A DNA stretch of 64,000 nt from Hydra vulgaris (taxonomy: Eukaryota > Cnidaria > Hydrozoa > Anthoathecata > Hydridae): the NCBI RefSeq assembly GCF_038396675.1, contig NC_088922.1:62995001-63059000 (forward strand), read 5' to 3'. Below the pieces are notes generated by a model. It was given only the letters and a program-made list of their open reading frames with translations, was not told the DNA's origin and made no database searches. Position numbers and translations under genes: made by a program. Shown here one piece after another: positions 12,640-24,240 of the stretch (the stretch's first letter is position 1; every line of letters begins with the position of its first letter).

Positions 12640-13700
12640 TAATTATTTCGATATTTCGCTGATCTATCGTGATCAGCGTCAAAATATAATACAAAAATTT
12701 TTTTTCTTAAACAACTGACGTCAGCGCCAAAATATAATACAAAAAATTTTTTTCTTAAACAACTGACGTCAGCAGATTTTATTAAAAAATGGCCCCCAGG
12801 TTTTAGTTGTCACGTTTTTACCGTCATCCCGATTGAGAACCACATCACCATTTCTCAACTCCTGTCGAACCCTAGCTTTGCTTTTTTCGAGTGACTCTCT
12901 GATTTTCCGAGTTCGATATTTTGGGGCTACAGCTAATGTTTTGGGGTGCAACCAATCAAACTTACCCTGGCATGTTTTGGAATGTTTAGTTGCACCCGAA
13001 CTGGACCATTTTTCTTTTAAGCTGTTTTTCTGGTGTTCAATACATCTCGATATCACCGTCTTTTTAGTTTCACCAATGTATATCGAACCGCATGAACATT
13101 TTAGCTGGTATACGCCAGGGTTTTTGTTTAGTGGTAGTTTAGTTTTATTGTTGCAAAAAATACTTTTTAAATTGGGAGTTGATGTGAAAATAACCTTTAT
13201 ATTTTGTTTTCGAAATTCTTGTCGAAGTTTTGGACCAATAATTGGTATCCAAGGTAGTTTTATAAAGGGTTGGGTATCTAATGGATGACATGTGGTGTTT
13301 TTTGAACCGCTTTTTAATTAGTCTATAGTAATATTATTTAGAATGTTCTTGTCGTGGCCATTTTCAACAAATATGTCTATTAGAAAATCAATTTCTTTTT
13401 GAAGGTGTTTTTGAGAGCAAATTCTTTTTGCACGACATAAAAAATTTTTTGAAAACGCCAATAATAATGTTAGGAATGATGTTTTCGATATTAGTTATAA
13501 TATCCATATAAAGAATTTTTTTCTGCAGTGGTACAAAATTTGGACCTAAATTGAGTAGCTCAGTTGTTGATTTATCCAGAGTAACATTAGTTAAATTGAG
13601 TAAAGCAGGTTTAATAACTTGATTGGAAGGATCAAAAGTATTTTTTATAATCGGTGTAATTTGTAATTTAAAATATTTTTCTTTCATTTATGTTTTTTTC
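12640..13700 (-). mobile_element. Penelope-like element family A, copy 1, RT core deleted
   Basis: On the minus strand, 13687-13388 encodes the N-terminal region of a Penelope-like protein (LLNLGPNFVPLQKKILYMDI). The text then jumps near 13440 to sequence that normally lies after the reverse transcriptase, and continues in broken frames to the GIY-YIG endonuclease: [18 protein letters not shown] near 13080, then [20 protein letters not shown] and a basic tail to 12769. The whole RT core is missing, so this is an internal-deletion copy. The endonuclease half keeps a long open frame (13056-12769). In intact elements the two domains together carry out target-primed reverse transcription. The 3' side holds a duplicated 48-bp block and part of a hammerhead-like motif. 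Confidence 0.85.
12675..12772. repeat. 48-bp tandem duplication in the Penelope 3' region
   Basis: Two copies, at about 12675-12722 and 12724-12772, both contain AAAATATAATACAAAAA and CTTAAACAACTGACGTCA with few differences. The + strand partner at 14.7-14.8 kb lacks this duplication. Confidence 0.85.
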
Positions 13701-13787
13701 TTAATATAATGGTAATTTTTTGATTTGTTGGTTATACTATTAATTAACTCATAATCGTGTAATCTTACTTTTGTCTGAAGAAATATG

Positions 13788-13840
13788 TTTAATTAATTAA
13801 TTAATTTCTTACTTGAATATGTAAGAAATTAATTAATTAA
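13788..13840. repeat. Hairpin palindrome
   Basis: AATTAATTAATTTCTTAC and its reverse complement face each other across TTGAATAT. It sits exactly between the two inverted Penelope copies, just before the TA arrays. Confidence 0.85.
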
Positions 13841-13853
13841 TAAATATATTTTG

Positions 13854-14375
<522 letters not shown>

Positions 14376-14377
<2 letters not shown>

Positions 14378-14850
14378 TGGTGAAACTAAAAAGAAGGTGA
14401 TATCGAGATGTATTGAACACCAGAAAAACAGCTTAAAAGAAAAATGGTCCAGTTCGGGTGCAACTGAACATTCCAAAACATGCCATGATAAGTTTGATTG
14501 GTTGCACCCCAAAACATTATCTGTAGCCCCAGAATATCGAACTCGGAAAATCAGAGAGTCACTCGAAATAAGCAAAGCTAGGGTTCGACAGGAGTTGAGA
14601 AATGGTGGTGTGGTTCTCAATCGGGATGACAGTAAAAACGTGACAACTAAAACCTGGGGGCCATTTTTTAATAAAATCTGCTTACGTCAGTTATTTAAGA
14701 AAAAAAATTCTTGTATTATATTTTGGCTTTTTAGTGTTATCTTTTTAACGGTATGTTTTTACTATAACGATTTCTTTGAAACTATTTTATTTATTATACC
14801 TGATGACGCTGATCACGATAGATCAGCGAAATATCGAAATAATTATATAA
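14376..14850 (+). mobile_element. Penelope-like element family A, copy 2 (3' part)
   Basis: The plus strand continues from the TA arrays into [20 protein letters not shown] and [20 protein letters not shown], the GIY-YIG nuclease core, then [18 protein letters not shown] and a tail into the 3' untranslated region. It is the inverted partner of the copy at 12640-13700, with close similarity. Everything 5' of the YIG motif is replaced by TA repeats. The tail holds the hammerhead-like motif at 14800-14830 and ends at about 14850, where a different repeat begins. Confidence 0.85.
14800..14836 (+). ncRNA. Hammerhead-ribozyme-like motif in the Penelope 3' region
   Basis: CTGATGA (14800-14806) is followed by one C, a perfect 7-bp stem (GCTGATC / GATCAGC, loop ACGATA) and GAAA. 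That is the conserved core of a hammerhead ribozyme with stem II, apart from the single extra C. Penelope-like elements are known to carry hammerhead motifs in their terminal regions. The stem III side (ATATCG) is weak, so self-cleavage is uncertain. The minus copy at 12649-12678 keeps stem II and GAAA but lacks CTGATGA. Confidence 0.45.
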
Positions 14851-15172
14851 CCCTAAGCCGTAACAAAGGGCTCAAAATGTGGTCTCGGCAATGCACACGA
14901 ATAGTACAGAGACTCTATTCATGCGCAACAGGGCTCTGTTAGTACTTTAACAATTTACAGCTGTTGGTAGAATTAACCTCTCTATGAGCTACCTCACAGT
15001 TCAGGAAACTAGCGGTCGGCCTCGGAACCAGAAAACTGAACTTTTGAGCTGTACCCTCATTAGGAGAAAATAGAATAAGTTGCCTAGTCATAAAAAGAGA
15101 GTCACAAGCAAAACTTATGGATTCAGTCCAAAAGATCAAGCATTCAACATTCTAAAACCTAACGCTAATATT
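14851..15172 (+). repeat. 320-bp dispersed repeat, copy 1
   Basis: From CCTAAGCCGTAA to AACCTAACGCTAATA this matches, inverted, the segment 26913-27240 over its whole length at roughly 70-75% by eye. Shared landmarks include GAGCTGTACCCTCATTAGGA and CAACATTCTAAAACCTAA. Both copies end in TA/TAA simple repeats, which suggests a SINE-like retroposon or the 3' tail of a LINE. No clear tRNA promoter boxes were seen. Confidence 0.7.
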
Positions 15173-15174
15173 GC

Positions 15175-15268
<94 letters not shown>
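15173..15268. repeat. (TA)n microsatellite
   Basis: About 95 bp of TA between the 3' end of the 320-bp repeat and the 3' tail of the next Penelope copy. Confidence 0.97.
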
Positions 15269-15272
<4 letters not shown>

Positions 15273-16107
15273 ATGAGAAAAAGCATCATGTACGATTATA
15301 ATTATTTTTATTATTCAATAGTAATATTTCGGCTTGTATAGAATGAGCCATTATCAAACTAAAAAAACCGTTATACAAAATTCATAAAAGTTACAATAAA
15401 AATGATGTCATTGCCAGGTAACAGATTCAGACTTGTTAAGCTTAACAAAAAGTGGTAGAGCATTGCAAACGTTGTATTTTAATTGCATAGCAAATCTTAC
15501 GCGTATCCTTACCCGTAACGGAAATTATTCTTGATTTTGTTTCAGTTAATTGAACCACTTTAATGTTGAGCGTGTTTGACTATACCTGATGATTTCTAGT
15601 TACCTTTAGTTATGTTTCTCTTGTGTTCATTAACGCGAGTGAATACTTTCTTGTTTGTTTCACCGACCTATCTTGCACCACATAAACAATCCAATTGGAA
15701 GACACCAGGATAACTATTTGGATGCAATATTGTTTTATTGCGACATAAAATGTTAAGTAAATAATTTTCGTTGCGAAAAACGGTTTTTATGCCTACCCTA
15801 CGAAACCACCTTCTAAGCATAATGCTAAGTTTTGGTATCCACGGCAGTATGGCAATTTTTCCAGGGTCCATTTGCTAGTTTCTTGGATTTTTATGTGATA
15901 GTTTAGGCGATAACTGAACATTGTTTGTATGAGTGTCCATTTTGCGAAAACACATTAACAAGAAACTCAATTTCATTTTGAATATTTTGTTCTCAACATA
16001 TTTTATATGCTCTTGAAAAAAAATCTTTAAAAATACTTATTGCTCCATTAGGTGAAATTGAAGAACTGGTTTAACTAATACATAAGTAATTGCTTGATCA
16101 TGATATA

Positions 16108-16900
16108 TTAAAAATTCGTATTTATGAAGAAAAATTCGTATTTATGAAGATTCGTGGAAATACAAGCGTCTTGAAAATTTAGTTGATTTTGAGAATTTTG
16201 GTATTTAATAGCGTAATGAATGGCTGTATCATGTGAATTTAAAATATCTAAAAACGAATTTGCATTGTCAATATTAGAAAATCGAGCGTTACTATCAACA
16301 ATGTACCTTTTATATGTTATTGGTGCTGTATTAAAGCTTAAAGCTCGTTGGATAGCATTAAGTTTTATTAATTGTAGATAGGCCTGCGACATAATAACCG
16401 TAATGGAAAAACCAATCGGAATAGAATTTTTTAAGATATCTTTTTTGTATTCCCATAAAAAACAAAATTTACTTACACAAAGATCAATAAGCTTGTGAAT
16501 ATCGATTAATGACAATTTAGTTTGCATCTTAAGATTATCTTTATCTTCATTTAAAATATCAAAATAAGCAGTCGTTGTTTTATCTAGTGGAACAGATAGA
16601 TACAAATAAATATCATCAAACGAAACCTGAATTTCCTTTTTTTTGAATTTTCTTTTAGCCTCAGATACAAATGAAAAAGACTTTTTTAACCTGGATTTGT
16701 TTTTATTAAGTCTATGTTGTATTATTTCAACAAGATGTTACGAAAGTTTATGAGCTAGTGTGCCAATAGTTGAAACTATAGTTTGCATAGGGTAGCCTTT
16801 ATCATTTTTATGTGCTTTAATGCAACTATATAATATAGGTGGAACAGTGTCAGAAGGATATATTTTATGATAACGTATTTTATCAAATTTTTTTTCTTAT
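16108..16900 (-). pseudogene. Penelope-type reverse transcriptase, YIVDS active site
   Basis: Upstream frames give PPILYSCIKAHKNDKGYPM and IVSTIGTLAHKLS, the fingers region of the family. The main frame (16605-16108) continues with IPIGFSITVIMSQAYLQL, then TYKRYIVDSNARFSN, then HDTAIHYAIKYQNSQNQLNF, which is the LNFLD block. Penelope RTs normally have YVDDS at the active site; here the first Asp has become Val (YIVDS). Together with a stop after AHKLS this argues for loss of function. RT normally copies the element's RNA at the nick made by its endonuclease. Confidence 0.85.
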
Positions 16901-17070
16901 TTTAATTTTATCGAGAGTTTGTTGAATTAGAAAAAGAAAGTTTTAAGTAGAATCGATTGCAGAAATTGTTTAATTTTTTTATTGCTGATTTTGAATCTAA
17001 AGTTGCAAATCCAAATCAATAATCAAAAGTGTATATCGTTATTTCATTTAACTTTTTTGGCTCGTTTAAA

Positions 17071-17269
17071 GCTAGATATTTGGATAGCTAGATATTTGGA
17101 TAGCTAGATATTTGGATAGCTAGATATTTGGATAGCTAGATATTTGGATAGCTAGATATTTGGATAGCTAGATATTTGGATAGCTAGATATTTGGATAGC
17201 TAGATATTTGGATAGCTATATATTTGGATAGCTAGATATTTGGATAGCTAGATATTTGGATAGCTAGAT
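17071..17269. repeat. 16-bp minisatellite, about 12 copies
   Basis: The unit GCTAGATATTTGGATA is repeated head to tail with almost no variation (one A-to-T and a final change). It lies in the 5' coding part of Penelope copy B. Because 16 is not a multiple of three, the expansion also destroys the frame. The near identity of units points to recent expansion. Confidence 0.97.
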
Positions 17270-17454
17270 GTTGGTTTGTAGAAAGATTACTACTTACTTT
17301 TACATTTAAAAACTTGTTTAATGTTTGCTTACATTTCGTAACAAAATATTATCTTTTTCAACATTAACATTTTTTTCTAATTTTAAAGCACATTTTTCAG
17401 TTGATGCTATAATGTCCATAAACGGAATTTAATTTTTTGAAGGTATAACTTATG

Positions 17455-17505
17455 AAAATTGAGAAATATTTATTAAATCTATATTTAATAAATATTTCTT
17501 AATTT
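17455..17505. repeat. Hairpin palindrome at the 5' edge of Penelope B
   Basis: GAAATATTTATTAAAT and ATTTAATAAATATTTC face each other across CTAT, extending outward as GAAAATTGA and TAATTTC. It marks the turning point between the minus and plus copies of family B. Confidence 0.85.
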
Positions 17506-17579
17506 CAATTTCATCTAATATTGAAATAAGTATTTTAAAGGTTTTCTTTTATGTTTAAAACAATATAAATAGAACAAAA

Positions 17580-18302
17580 TTGATTTGAACAATGTTCAGA
17601 TATCACCAAAACTATTAGATAAAAATACAATAAACCAGCAAATAGATCCTGGAAAAATTGCCATACTGCCGTGCATACCAAAACTAAGCATTATTCTTAG
17701 AAGAGGTTTCGTAGGATAGGTATAAAAACCGTTTTTCGCTATGATAATTCTTTACTTAATATTTTATCTCGCAATAAATCAATACTGCATCCAAATAGTT
17801 ATTCTAATGCCTATAAGTTAGTTTGTTCATGTGGTGCGAGTAATGTTGGTGAAACAAGAAAGAAAGTATCCACCCGCGTTAACAATAGAAAACTTAACTA
17901 AAGGTAACTGGAAATCATCAGGTATAGTCAAACACGCTCAACATTCTAGTGGTTCAATTAACTGGACTAAACCAAAAATAATTTCTGATACGCGTGACTA
18001 TACGCATAAGATTCGCAAAGCAATTAAAATACAACGTTTACCATGCTCCAAATCTCTGGAAAATGTCTCAAATCGCGAATGTTAAGTTAGTAATGACAGC
18101 TATTGGAGACCACTTTTTGTTAAACTTAACAGGTCTAAATATGTTACATGGCAATGACGTCATTTTTGTTGTAACTTTTATGAATTTTGTATAACGGTTT
18201 TTTTAGTTTGATAATGGCTTATGCTATATAAGCCGAAATATCACTATTCAATAATAAAAATAATATATAACCGTATATCATGTTTTTTATCATTTGTATA
18301 TA
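17580..18302 (+). mobile_element. Penelope-like element family B, copy 2 (3' part)
   Basis: The plus strand encodes, with frameshifts, DPGKIAILPCIPKLSIILRR, then NKSILHPNSYSNAYKLVCSC and GASNVGETRKKVSTRVNN, the same linker and GIY-YIG region as copy 1. The 3' tails of both copies match from the GAAATATCACTATTCAATAA region out to about 18302. The copy starts near 17580, so the RT is absent and the pair forms an inverted repeat. Stops after about 27 residues of the nuclease show it is dead. A hammerhead-like motif is at 18207-18240. Confidence 0.85.
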
Positions 18303-18790
18303 AAATATATTACTAACGACGTCACTTAAACAATAAAAGTTGACCATTTACCCATAACTTGTATACAAACTATGCATCTAAATATTTACAAGCCAAATCA
18401 AAATAAACTAAAAAATATTAGGCAATAAGGTTTTGTTTGAATAATTTTATCTAGAGCTTTATTTTTTGGCTCAAAGTAAACATTATTGTTGAACGTTATA
18501 CAGTAGGGTGCCATATGGCATGATATTTTGTCTGTCATTTTATTAAAAAATTTTTAAGTTTAATGTTTTGGTTTCTACTATAATTTACATCATTACCATC
18601 AATGAGACTTGATACAGACTAAAAGGTAATTTATAAAATTGCATAAAATTTAATTTCTAACAAATTAACTTTTTTTTTTATTATTAAATATTATTTAGTT
18701 TTAAAAACTGGAAATAGTAGGTAAATGCTTCAGAGAATAAAATTTATTCAGTGTTGATAATGAATAACATTTAGTTGTATTTCTCAGAAA
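18303..18790. other. AT-rich, nothing recognised
   Basis: No gene and no repeat boundary apart from an isolated TACAGTAGGGTGCCATATGG near 18500 that resembles transposon ends but has no partner that I found. Confidence 0.4.
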
Positions 18791-18799
18791 AATGTCAAA

Positions 18800-20700
18800 A
18801 GGAAATGTACAAGAAGAACTGTTTTCTTAATTGGGCATCCATGTGATACAATATCTGGTGTTCAACTTCCTTCAGGCCAGGACGTGATTCGTAATTTTAT
18901 ATACTATCATCGTTCGGAGAAACTATCGACTACCAATAAGACAAAAAAATCATATTATTAAGAAAATCAGGGATTTGTATGGAGCACAAGTTATTTGGAT
19001 GAAACATGAAAAAATAACTAGTCCGACAGATCAAGTAAATCAGAGTCGATACACTGAAAAGATAAACAAATTGTTTGATATCAGTCATGCAAATTCAAAG
19101 CAATTAATAAAGATTGAAGAGGATAGGGAATTTTTAAAAATGCAGCAGGAATCTATAACTGGAAAAATTAGAACCTTGTACAAAAATCTCTCAGAAAAAA
19201 GATGAATATTGGCTTTTCCTAAAACTTTTCCTAAAACGTTCAGTGACTGCAATAGAAATAAATGCTTAAACTCAGAACCAATTGTCATCTGAACACCTTG
19301 CAATCCGTGAAAAAGGCAGAAAAATCTAATATCACCATCTATTTTGATTGTATCGGATTGCACAAACCCTAGCATTAGAAATTCAAAATGATTTTAGCAT
19401 CATTGGTTAATGAAGCAAGATGCTCAACTTTTTATGTTCCTTTATCAAAAAGTACTGTACCTCGTTATCGTCAACGTAGTCAAGAAGAAGATTTAAAGAA
19501 ATTAAATCTAGTTATAATACTACAAAATCTGTGGTGCTTTGAGATGGGAAAATGTTTCTAGATGTATTAGAAAAACTAGTCGATAGACTTCTAGTTTTAG
19601 TATCATCACTTGTCGATGGCACAATTAAACTTCTAGGAGACCCTCCATTAACATCCGGGTCGGGCAAGACAGCAGCTGATGCTGTAGTTGATCATCTTAA
19701 GTTATGGAAATGCGATTATCTTGTGGTTAGTATGTGTTTTGATGCCACCGCACCCAAGACAGGACTGAATGAGGCTTGCAATCTTCTTGAGGTCACACTT
19801 GAACGAGATTTGCTGTGGATGGCTTGCCGGCATCATGTTTGAAGTGCTGTTAGCTGATGCATACAAAGTGTGTCTTGAACCATCATCTGGGCATGAAATA
19901 TTAATTTTTAAAAGATTTAGAGAAACTTGGACCGGGCTAAAACACCACAGTCCTATCGAACGAACAACACCTCGTCGCTGGTGCACTGAAATCATTCATA
20001 TCGAATCAGGTATTCGCAAATCATCTTCGGGAAGACTACCAAAAATTTCTTAACGTAAAGGAAATTATGGTTGTATTAAATATTGTGAAAATAATTCGGA
20101 AACCTGGTGAGCTTCTCAGAGCTCGCTGGATGGCAAAAGCCATATACTCTTTGAAGATGGAGCTTCATGTTCAATGGTAATGAGAATGTTATAAATTTCA
20201 AGATCTTCAGCGTTCAACCGTTTTGTGATTCTGATCTATTTTCAGTCTTGGTTTACCAGTCAATCTGCTGTGGATGCTACAATCAATGATATCTATTTAA
20301 TCCAACGGGTAGAAGAATTTGACGATGAAAATTTGCGCAACACTGGTCTCAAGATGATGCAACGTCACTCTTGGTACTTAAATCAGAAACTTGCAACAAT
20401 TGCATTTTTTTCAAAGTTCTTGAAAGCAGATGAAAAAACACATCTTGTAGCTACCATGACACCTGAGCGAGGAAAACATTTGATCAAGATTCTTTATCGA
20501 AATATCTCAGATTTGGGTATTTCTAGCAAATTTTATAGCACAATTGGAATTGACGATAGCTTTCTCAACTTGCCAGTTGATACATGGTCGCAATGTGACA
20601 TATCATGGTCAATAATGTCAGTCATACATGGGTCAATGATGTCAGCCATACAACGATGCCTCGCATATTGTCCACAACTTGGCTTGCATCAATGATTGTG
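18800..20700 (+). pseudogene. Transposase-like gene, DTT...CxxH family, copy 1
   Basis: Ordered blocks on the plus strand: QSRYTEKINKLFDISHANSK with IEEDREFLKMQQES (18975-19205), SLVDGTIKLLGDPPLTSGSG followed by CFDATAPKTGLNEACNLLEV and LLWMACRHHVFEVLL (19552-19900, one frameshift at HHV), then SGHEILIFKRFRETWTGL and a C-terminal block with KTHLVATMTPERGKHL (to 20695). The same blocks recur at 39.9-41.5 and 61.9-63.8 kb. An Asp in D-A/T-T-x3-T-G followed by C-x-x-H fits the (C/D)xxH group of DDE transposases (hAT, P, Kolobok and others). Family name unknown to me. Several stops and frameshifts; no terminal repeats identified. Confidence 0.6.
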
Positions 20701-21064
20701 CGGAACGAGGAGTGGCACTGATGTAAACATTTAACGTGGCAACGAAAGATGAAGTCCAAAAACAGTATTGTAAAAACAGTAGTAATTGCAAGTTGATGAA
20801 GAACACCGAATATAATCCCCTTTGAATAGTTTATGCATATTTAATGTTTTGTCAGCTTGTGTTAATTTATACTAATAGTTTTAATGTCTTTTTTACAATA
20901 ATCTGCTAACTAATGCTATTACCACCACCTACAAAATAGCAAATCCAAAATAAAAAGAGCAAATAAACAAAGAAGGAAAACAAATTTTTACCAACCATAA
21001 GGTATATAAAAAAGTTGAAATAAACAGGTCCTCAATCTGTTTTTGACTTTAAAAGATTGCAAGA

Positions 21065-22065
21065 TAAACTTCGTTAACAACCCATGTGTGCGCCTTTTGA
21101 AGTTTGCGAATCAATAGGTACTATCATACTGTATCCAATTTTACAGCGTAATAACAAAGAAAATTTCGGCTTATATCGTAATGACGTTCTTGCCGTATTT
21201 AAGAACAAAAACGGTTTGCAAATGGACAAAATCAAAAAGCGTATAACACATACTTTTAAAAGAAACAGTCTTCGAATCACCTTTCAATCAAATTTAAAAG
21301 TTGTTAACTACCTCAATGTTAAGTTAAACCTAAATGACAATACGTTCAACTCATGTTTATAAACCTGATCATCAAATAAGGTACGTTCACTCTAATTCTA
21401 ACCACCCTCCAAGCGCAATAAAAGCAATCCCTCGTAATAATGAAGAAAATATATCTTCCATGTTAATTTATAAAACTGTCTTTAAAAGGCTGCTCCACCG
21501 TATGTACATAAATTATTCAACCGACATTTTATTAAGATTAGCTACAATTGCATGCCTAACCTAAAGTCTATCATAAATTTGCATAATTTTAATATTTTGC
21601 ACAACAAAAACCAGTAAAAACCAGCCAGTGTAACTGCGTAGATAAAGCGTTTTAACCTTTGAACAACCAGTGTTAGTCTAACAATATTGTCAACCAAGCA
21701 ACCGTAATTTTCAGTCATTATGATAGTTATTAATTACACTTTGGCATTAGTTATACTCCATTAAAATTAAGATACGCACACCATCTCAAATCATTTGCAG
21801 CAGCTAAGTATAGAAATGACGTAGAACTCTCTAAGAAAATATATTTCTCAAAAGACCAAAATATAAAGCCGATTATTAAATGGAAAATTGTTAAACGTTG
21901 CAAACCTTACAATCTAGCAACAAAGATATGTCACCTTTGTCTCTGCGAAAAATATATTATCTTATCGCATAATGGTAAAAACCTACTGAATAAGTAAAAC
22001 GAAATTGTATCTCAGTTTCGGCATTCAAAAAAATTTTTATTATTTTCATTTGACACAGGAGATTA
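21065..22065 (+). pseudogene. RT + GIY-YIG retroelement remnant, third family
   Basis: The frame at 21084-21362 has FEVCESIGTIIL, then NFGLYRNDVLAVFKNKNG, then NLKVVNYLNVKLNLNDNTF, the palm of an RT that in related cnidarian proteins carries YRDD; here it is YRND. After a frameshift come HSNSNHPPSAIKAIPRN and CMPNLKSIINLHNFNILHNK. From 21800 the stretch ELSKKIYFSKDQNIKPIIKW leads to KICHLCLCEKYIIL and VSQFRHSKKFLL, the typical GIY-YIG-like end of this family. It is related to, but clearly different from, the two Penelope families at 12-18 kb. Several stops; dead. Confidence 0.65.
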
Positions 22066-22132
22066 GTAAACTATAACGGCTTTTTGTTTTTTACTTAGAT
22101 ATGTTTAACGCAATAATATATTATTTAAACTA

Positions 22133-24182
22133 CATACCGTAACTTTGGGTAACTTTGCGCAAAAAGTTGAAATTTTTTGCTTTGTGTTTCTAAAAATTGC
22201 CTTAAAACATCTCTAATATTTATAAAAACTTGCCAAAAATTTTCTTTGTACTATTCAAAAACTGTTATTATTAGAATTTATTTTTTTAACCATTTAAGAA
22301 GGATTTTTTATGGGTGTCTAAATTTTGTTTTAAGTTAACCGGGGTTTTGGATAACTTTGCACTGCCTTATAAAATTTGAAAAAAACTTTACCGTTTATAT
22401 GAATTTTGCTATTTAAACTCTTTTTATTACACTGTTTAAAGGAAATTTTAACAAGAGTTTAATGACGAATAAAAATAAAAATAAAAAAAATCAGATTTAC
22501 CATTGTTTTGGTTAATAAAAAGTTTAACATGATAAAAAAAAAATAACCACTTTAAAAACTAAAAACACAAAATTTCTTTTAATGTAGGCAATTATATATC
22601 TTTAAAATAAAAAATAAAACCTAAATAAACAAACTTCAACAGAAATGAAAGTCTAATAGAGGTACTTTGTAAAGTTCTCTGGTTTAGGTTCTTTTTTGAG
22701 ACTTCTTAATGTGAAACAAATATTGTCCCATTCATAAAAATTTTCTTGTGTGTCAAACAAGCATTTAATATTATTACCATTCGCTTCACATAAGCACTGT
22801 TTTCCTTGGCATTTGTAATTTGTCAAGGAAAAAGTTCACATGTTTCAAATTTTTTGAGCTTGATTTCTCATTCTTATTATATCTGTTTACAAGTTTATTT
22901 TCAATGCTACTCAATGATTTTTAGCTAGAACTGTGATCATGGCACTCTTTCAGATCTTCTTCAGATTGAACTTCTACTTTATGCTCCTCGTGTTTTTATT
23001 CAGTTTTTTTTCCTTTGCAAGCTTTGAGCCAATATCAAAACTGAGAGGATAAGTTATCGCCTAACAAAACTTTAACTCCTGATTTTTTTTTTAAAGAAGG
23101 TAAAACTATAGAAAAAAACCACTCTTCGAAAGCTGCTCCGTCAAACCAACCACTTTTAGTGTTAAAGTATCTGAATTCTTTGGGACCTCCTTCACACCAA
23201 GTTGACCACAGATTTACAGCTTTATAAACTACAAACGGTTTTTTCTTTTTAAAAATGAGTTAACTAAATCAGGTCCAGGAAAGATTTTATACTCTTTTAC
23301 TTTTTTTCCTGAATTAATTAGACAATTATTCATAATATGACGTAAATCTTCTTTACCAATTGGAAATCCAAAATCACTCAATTGAGTAGTACACTTCACA
23401 AAAGCAGCCTCCTCGAATTTGGAAAAGAAGTATGGCTTACCAGGTTTTAAGTTGTGTTTTTCTTTTAATTTATAACAAATTGTTCTTTGACTGATGCCAT
23501 ATTTAGCAGCAGCTTGCTTTTGTGTCAGCTTTTTACATTTTACCTCTTCAAGACATTTGGATCATTATTTGTATAGTCTTTATATTTTCTGGCTTTGTAA
23601 CAACTTGACATCTGGAAAAAACACGAGTGTTATTTAGGAATAAGCAAAAAATGTTAATAAAAACAATAAAAATATATGTAATAATTATGCTTATATATAA
23701 AATTTACTTCAAGTTTTAAAAAGTATTGTTTTTAGATGATTAAAGACAGTTGTGGTAATTTTGCACATTGTGCAAAGTTATCCCAGTTTAGTCCGAAATA
23801 GTAATTTATTTACAAAATTTAGTAATTTTTCTTCACCTATACTGAAAATTACATAAAATAATTCAAATTAATATTATGATGAGCATGTTATGCTGTTTAC
23901 TTACCTTAGGGTCTAATTCTGATTTGCTTAACAGAATAAAGTTGCAAGAAATTATTTGCGTGACTTTTTTCTATGTTTAAGTAAACTTACTTGCGTAGAA
24001 AGAAAACTCGTTAAAATGACTTTTTTACACTATTTTTGTATTAAAACTAGAATAAACAGCTGACTTCAAAAGTGCTTTACAGTTATAGTTAAAATTTTTA
24101 CTGCTAGAGAATAAAATATCTTTGACTTTAGTTGTGCAATGTTATCCACGGTTGTGCAAAGTTACCCAAAATTACGGTATCT
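22133..24182. mobile_element. pogo-like element, about 2.05 kb, internally deleted
   Basis: The ends TACCGTAACTTTGGGTAACT (22133) and the reverse complement of TACCGTAATTTTGGGTAACT (ending 24180) form terminal inverted repeats of at least 25 bp with one mismatch near the tip, continuing TTTGC. TA flanks both ends. A second GGTAACTTTG/GATAACTTTGC motif occurs just inside both ends. The interior holds the two outer parts of a minus-strand pogo-type transposase with the middle missing. Confidence 0.85.
22900..23610 (-). pseudogene. pogo/Tigger-type transposase with central deletion
   Basis: The minus strand starts with MSSCYKARKYKDYTN at about 23612, then KKLTQKQAAAKYGISQRTIC, a psq-type helix-turn-helix, and PGKPYFFSKFEEAAFVKCT. 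At about 23250 the text passes from SFLKRK directly to PFVVYKAVNLWSTWCEGGPK, skipping the region that holds the first catalytic Asp. It then continues with FNTKSGWFDGAAFEEWF and GVKVLLGDNLSSQF, which contains the second Asp, and decays. pogo enzymes transpose DNA at TA sites; this one lacks part of its catalytic core. Confidence 0.8.
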
Positions 24183-24240
24183 AACTTGCGGGATTTTATT
24201 TGGCCGCTTTTTTTGTTTATAACAATAGTCCGCCATATGT

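Larger units (their letters stand above)
15269..17430 (-). mobile_element. Penelope-like element family B, copy 1
   Basis: A minus-strand copy of a second Penelope-like family, distinct from family A. It reads from an MDIIAST-like N-terminal block (about 17420, partly out of frame) through the reverse transcriptase (16900-16108), the linker (DPGKIAILPWIPKLSIMLRR, 15871-15668) and a decayed GIY-YIG region (VGETNKKVFTRVNEHKRNIT) to a 3' tail shared with the + copy at 18302. Several stops and frameshifts make it inactive. A 16-bp minisatellite (17071-17269) lies within the 5' coding part. A weaker hammerhead-like motif is at 15358-15322. Confidence 0.85.

Noticed and set aside
17071-17269. CRISPR-like array
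   Set aside because: The 16-bp units are head to tail without spacers and lie in a eukaryotic retroelement.
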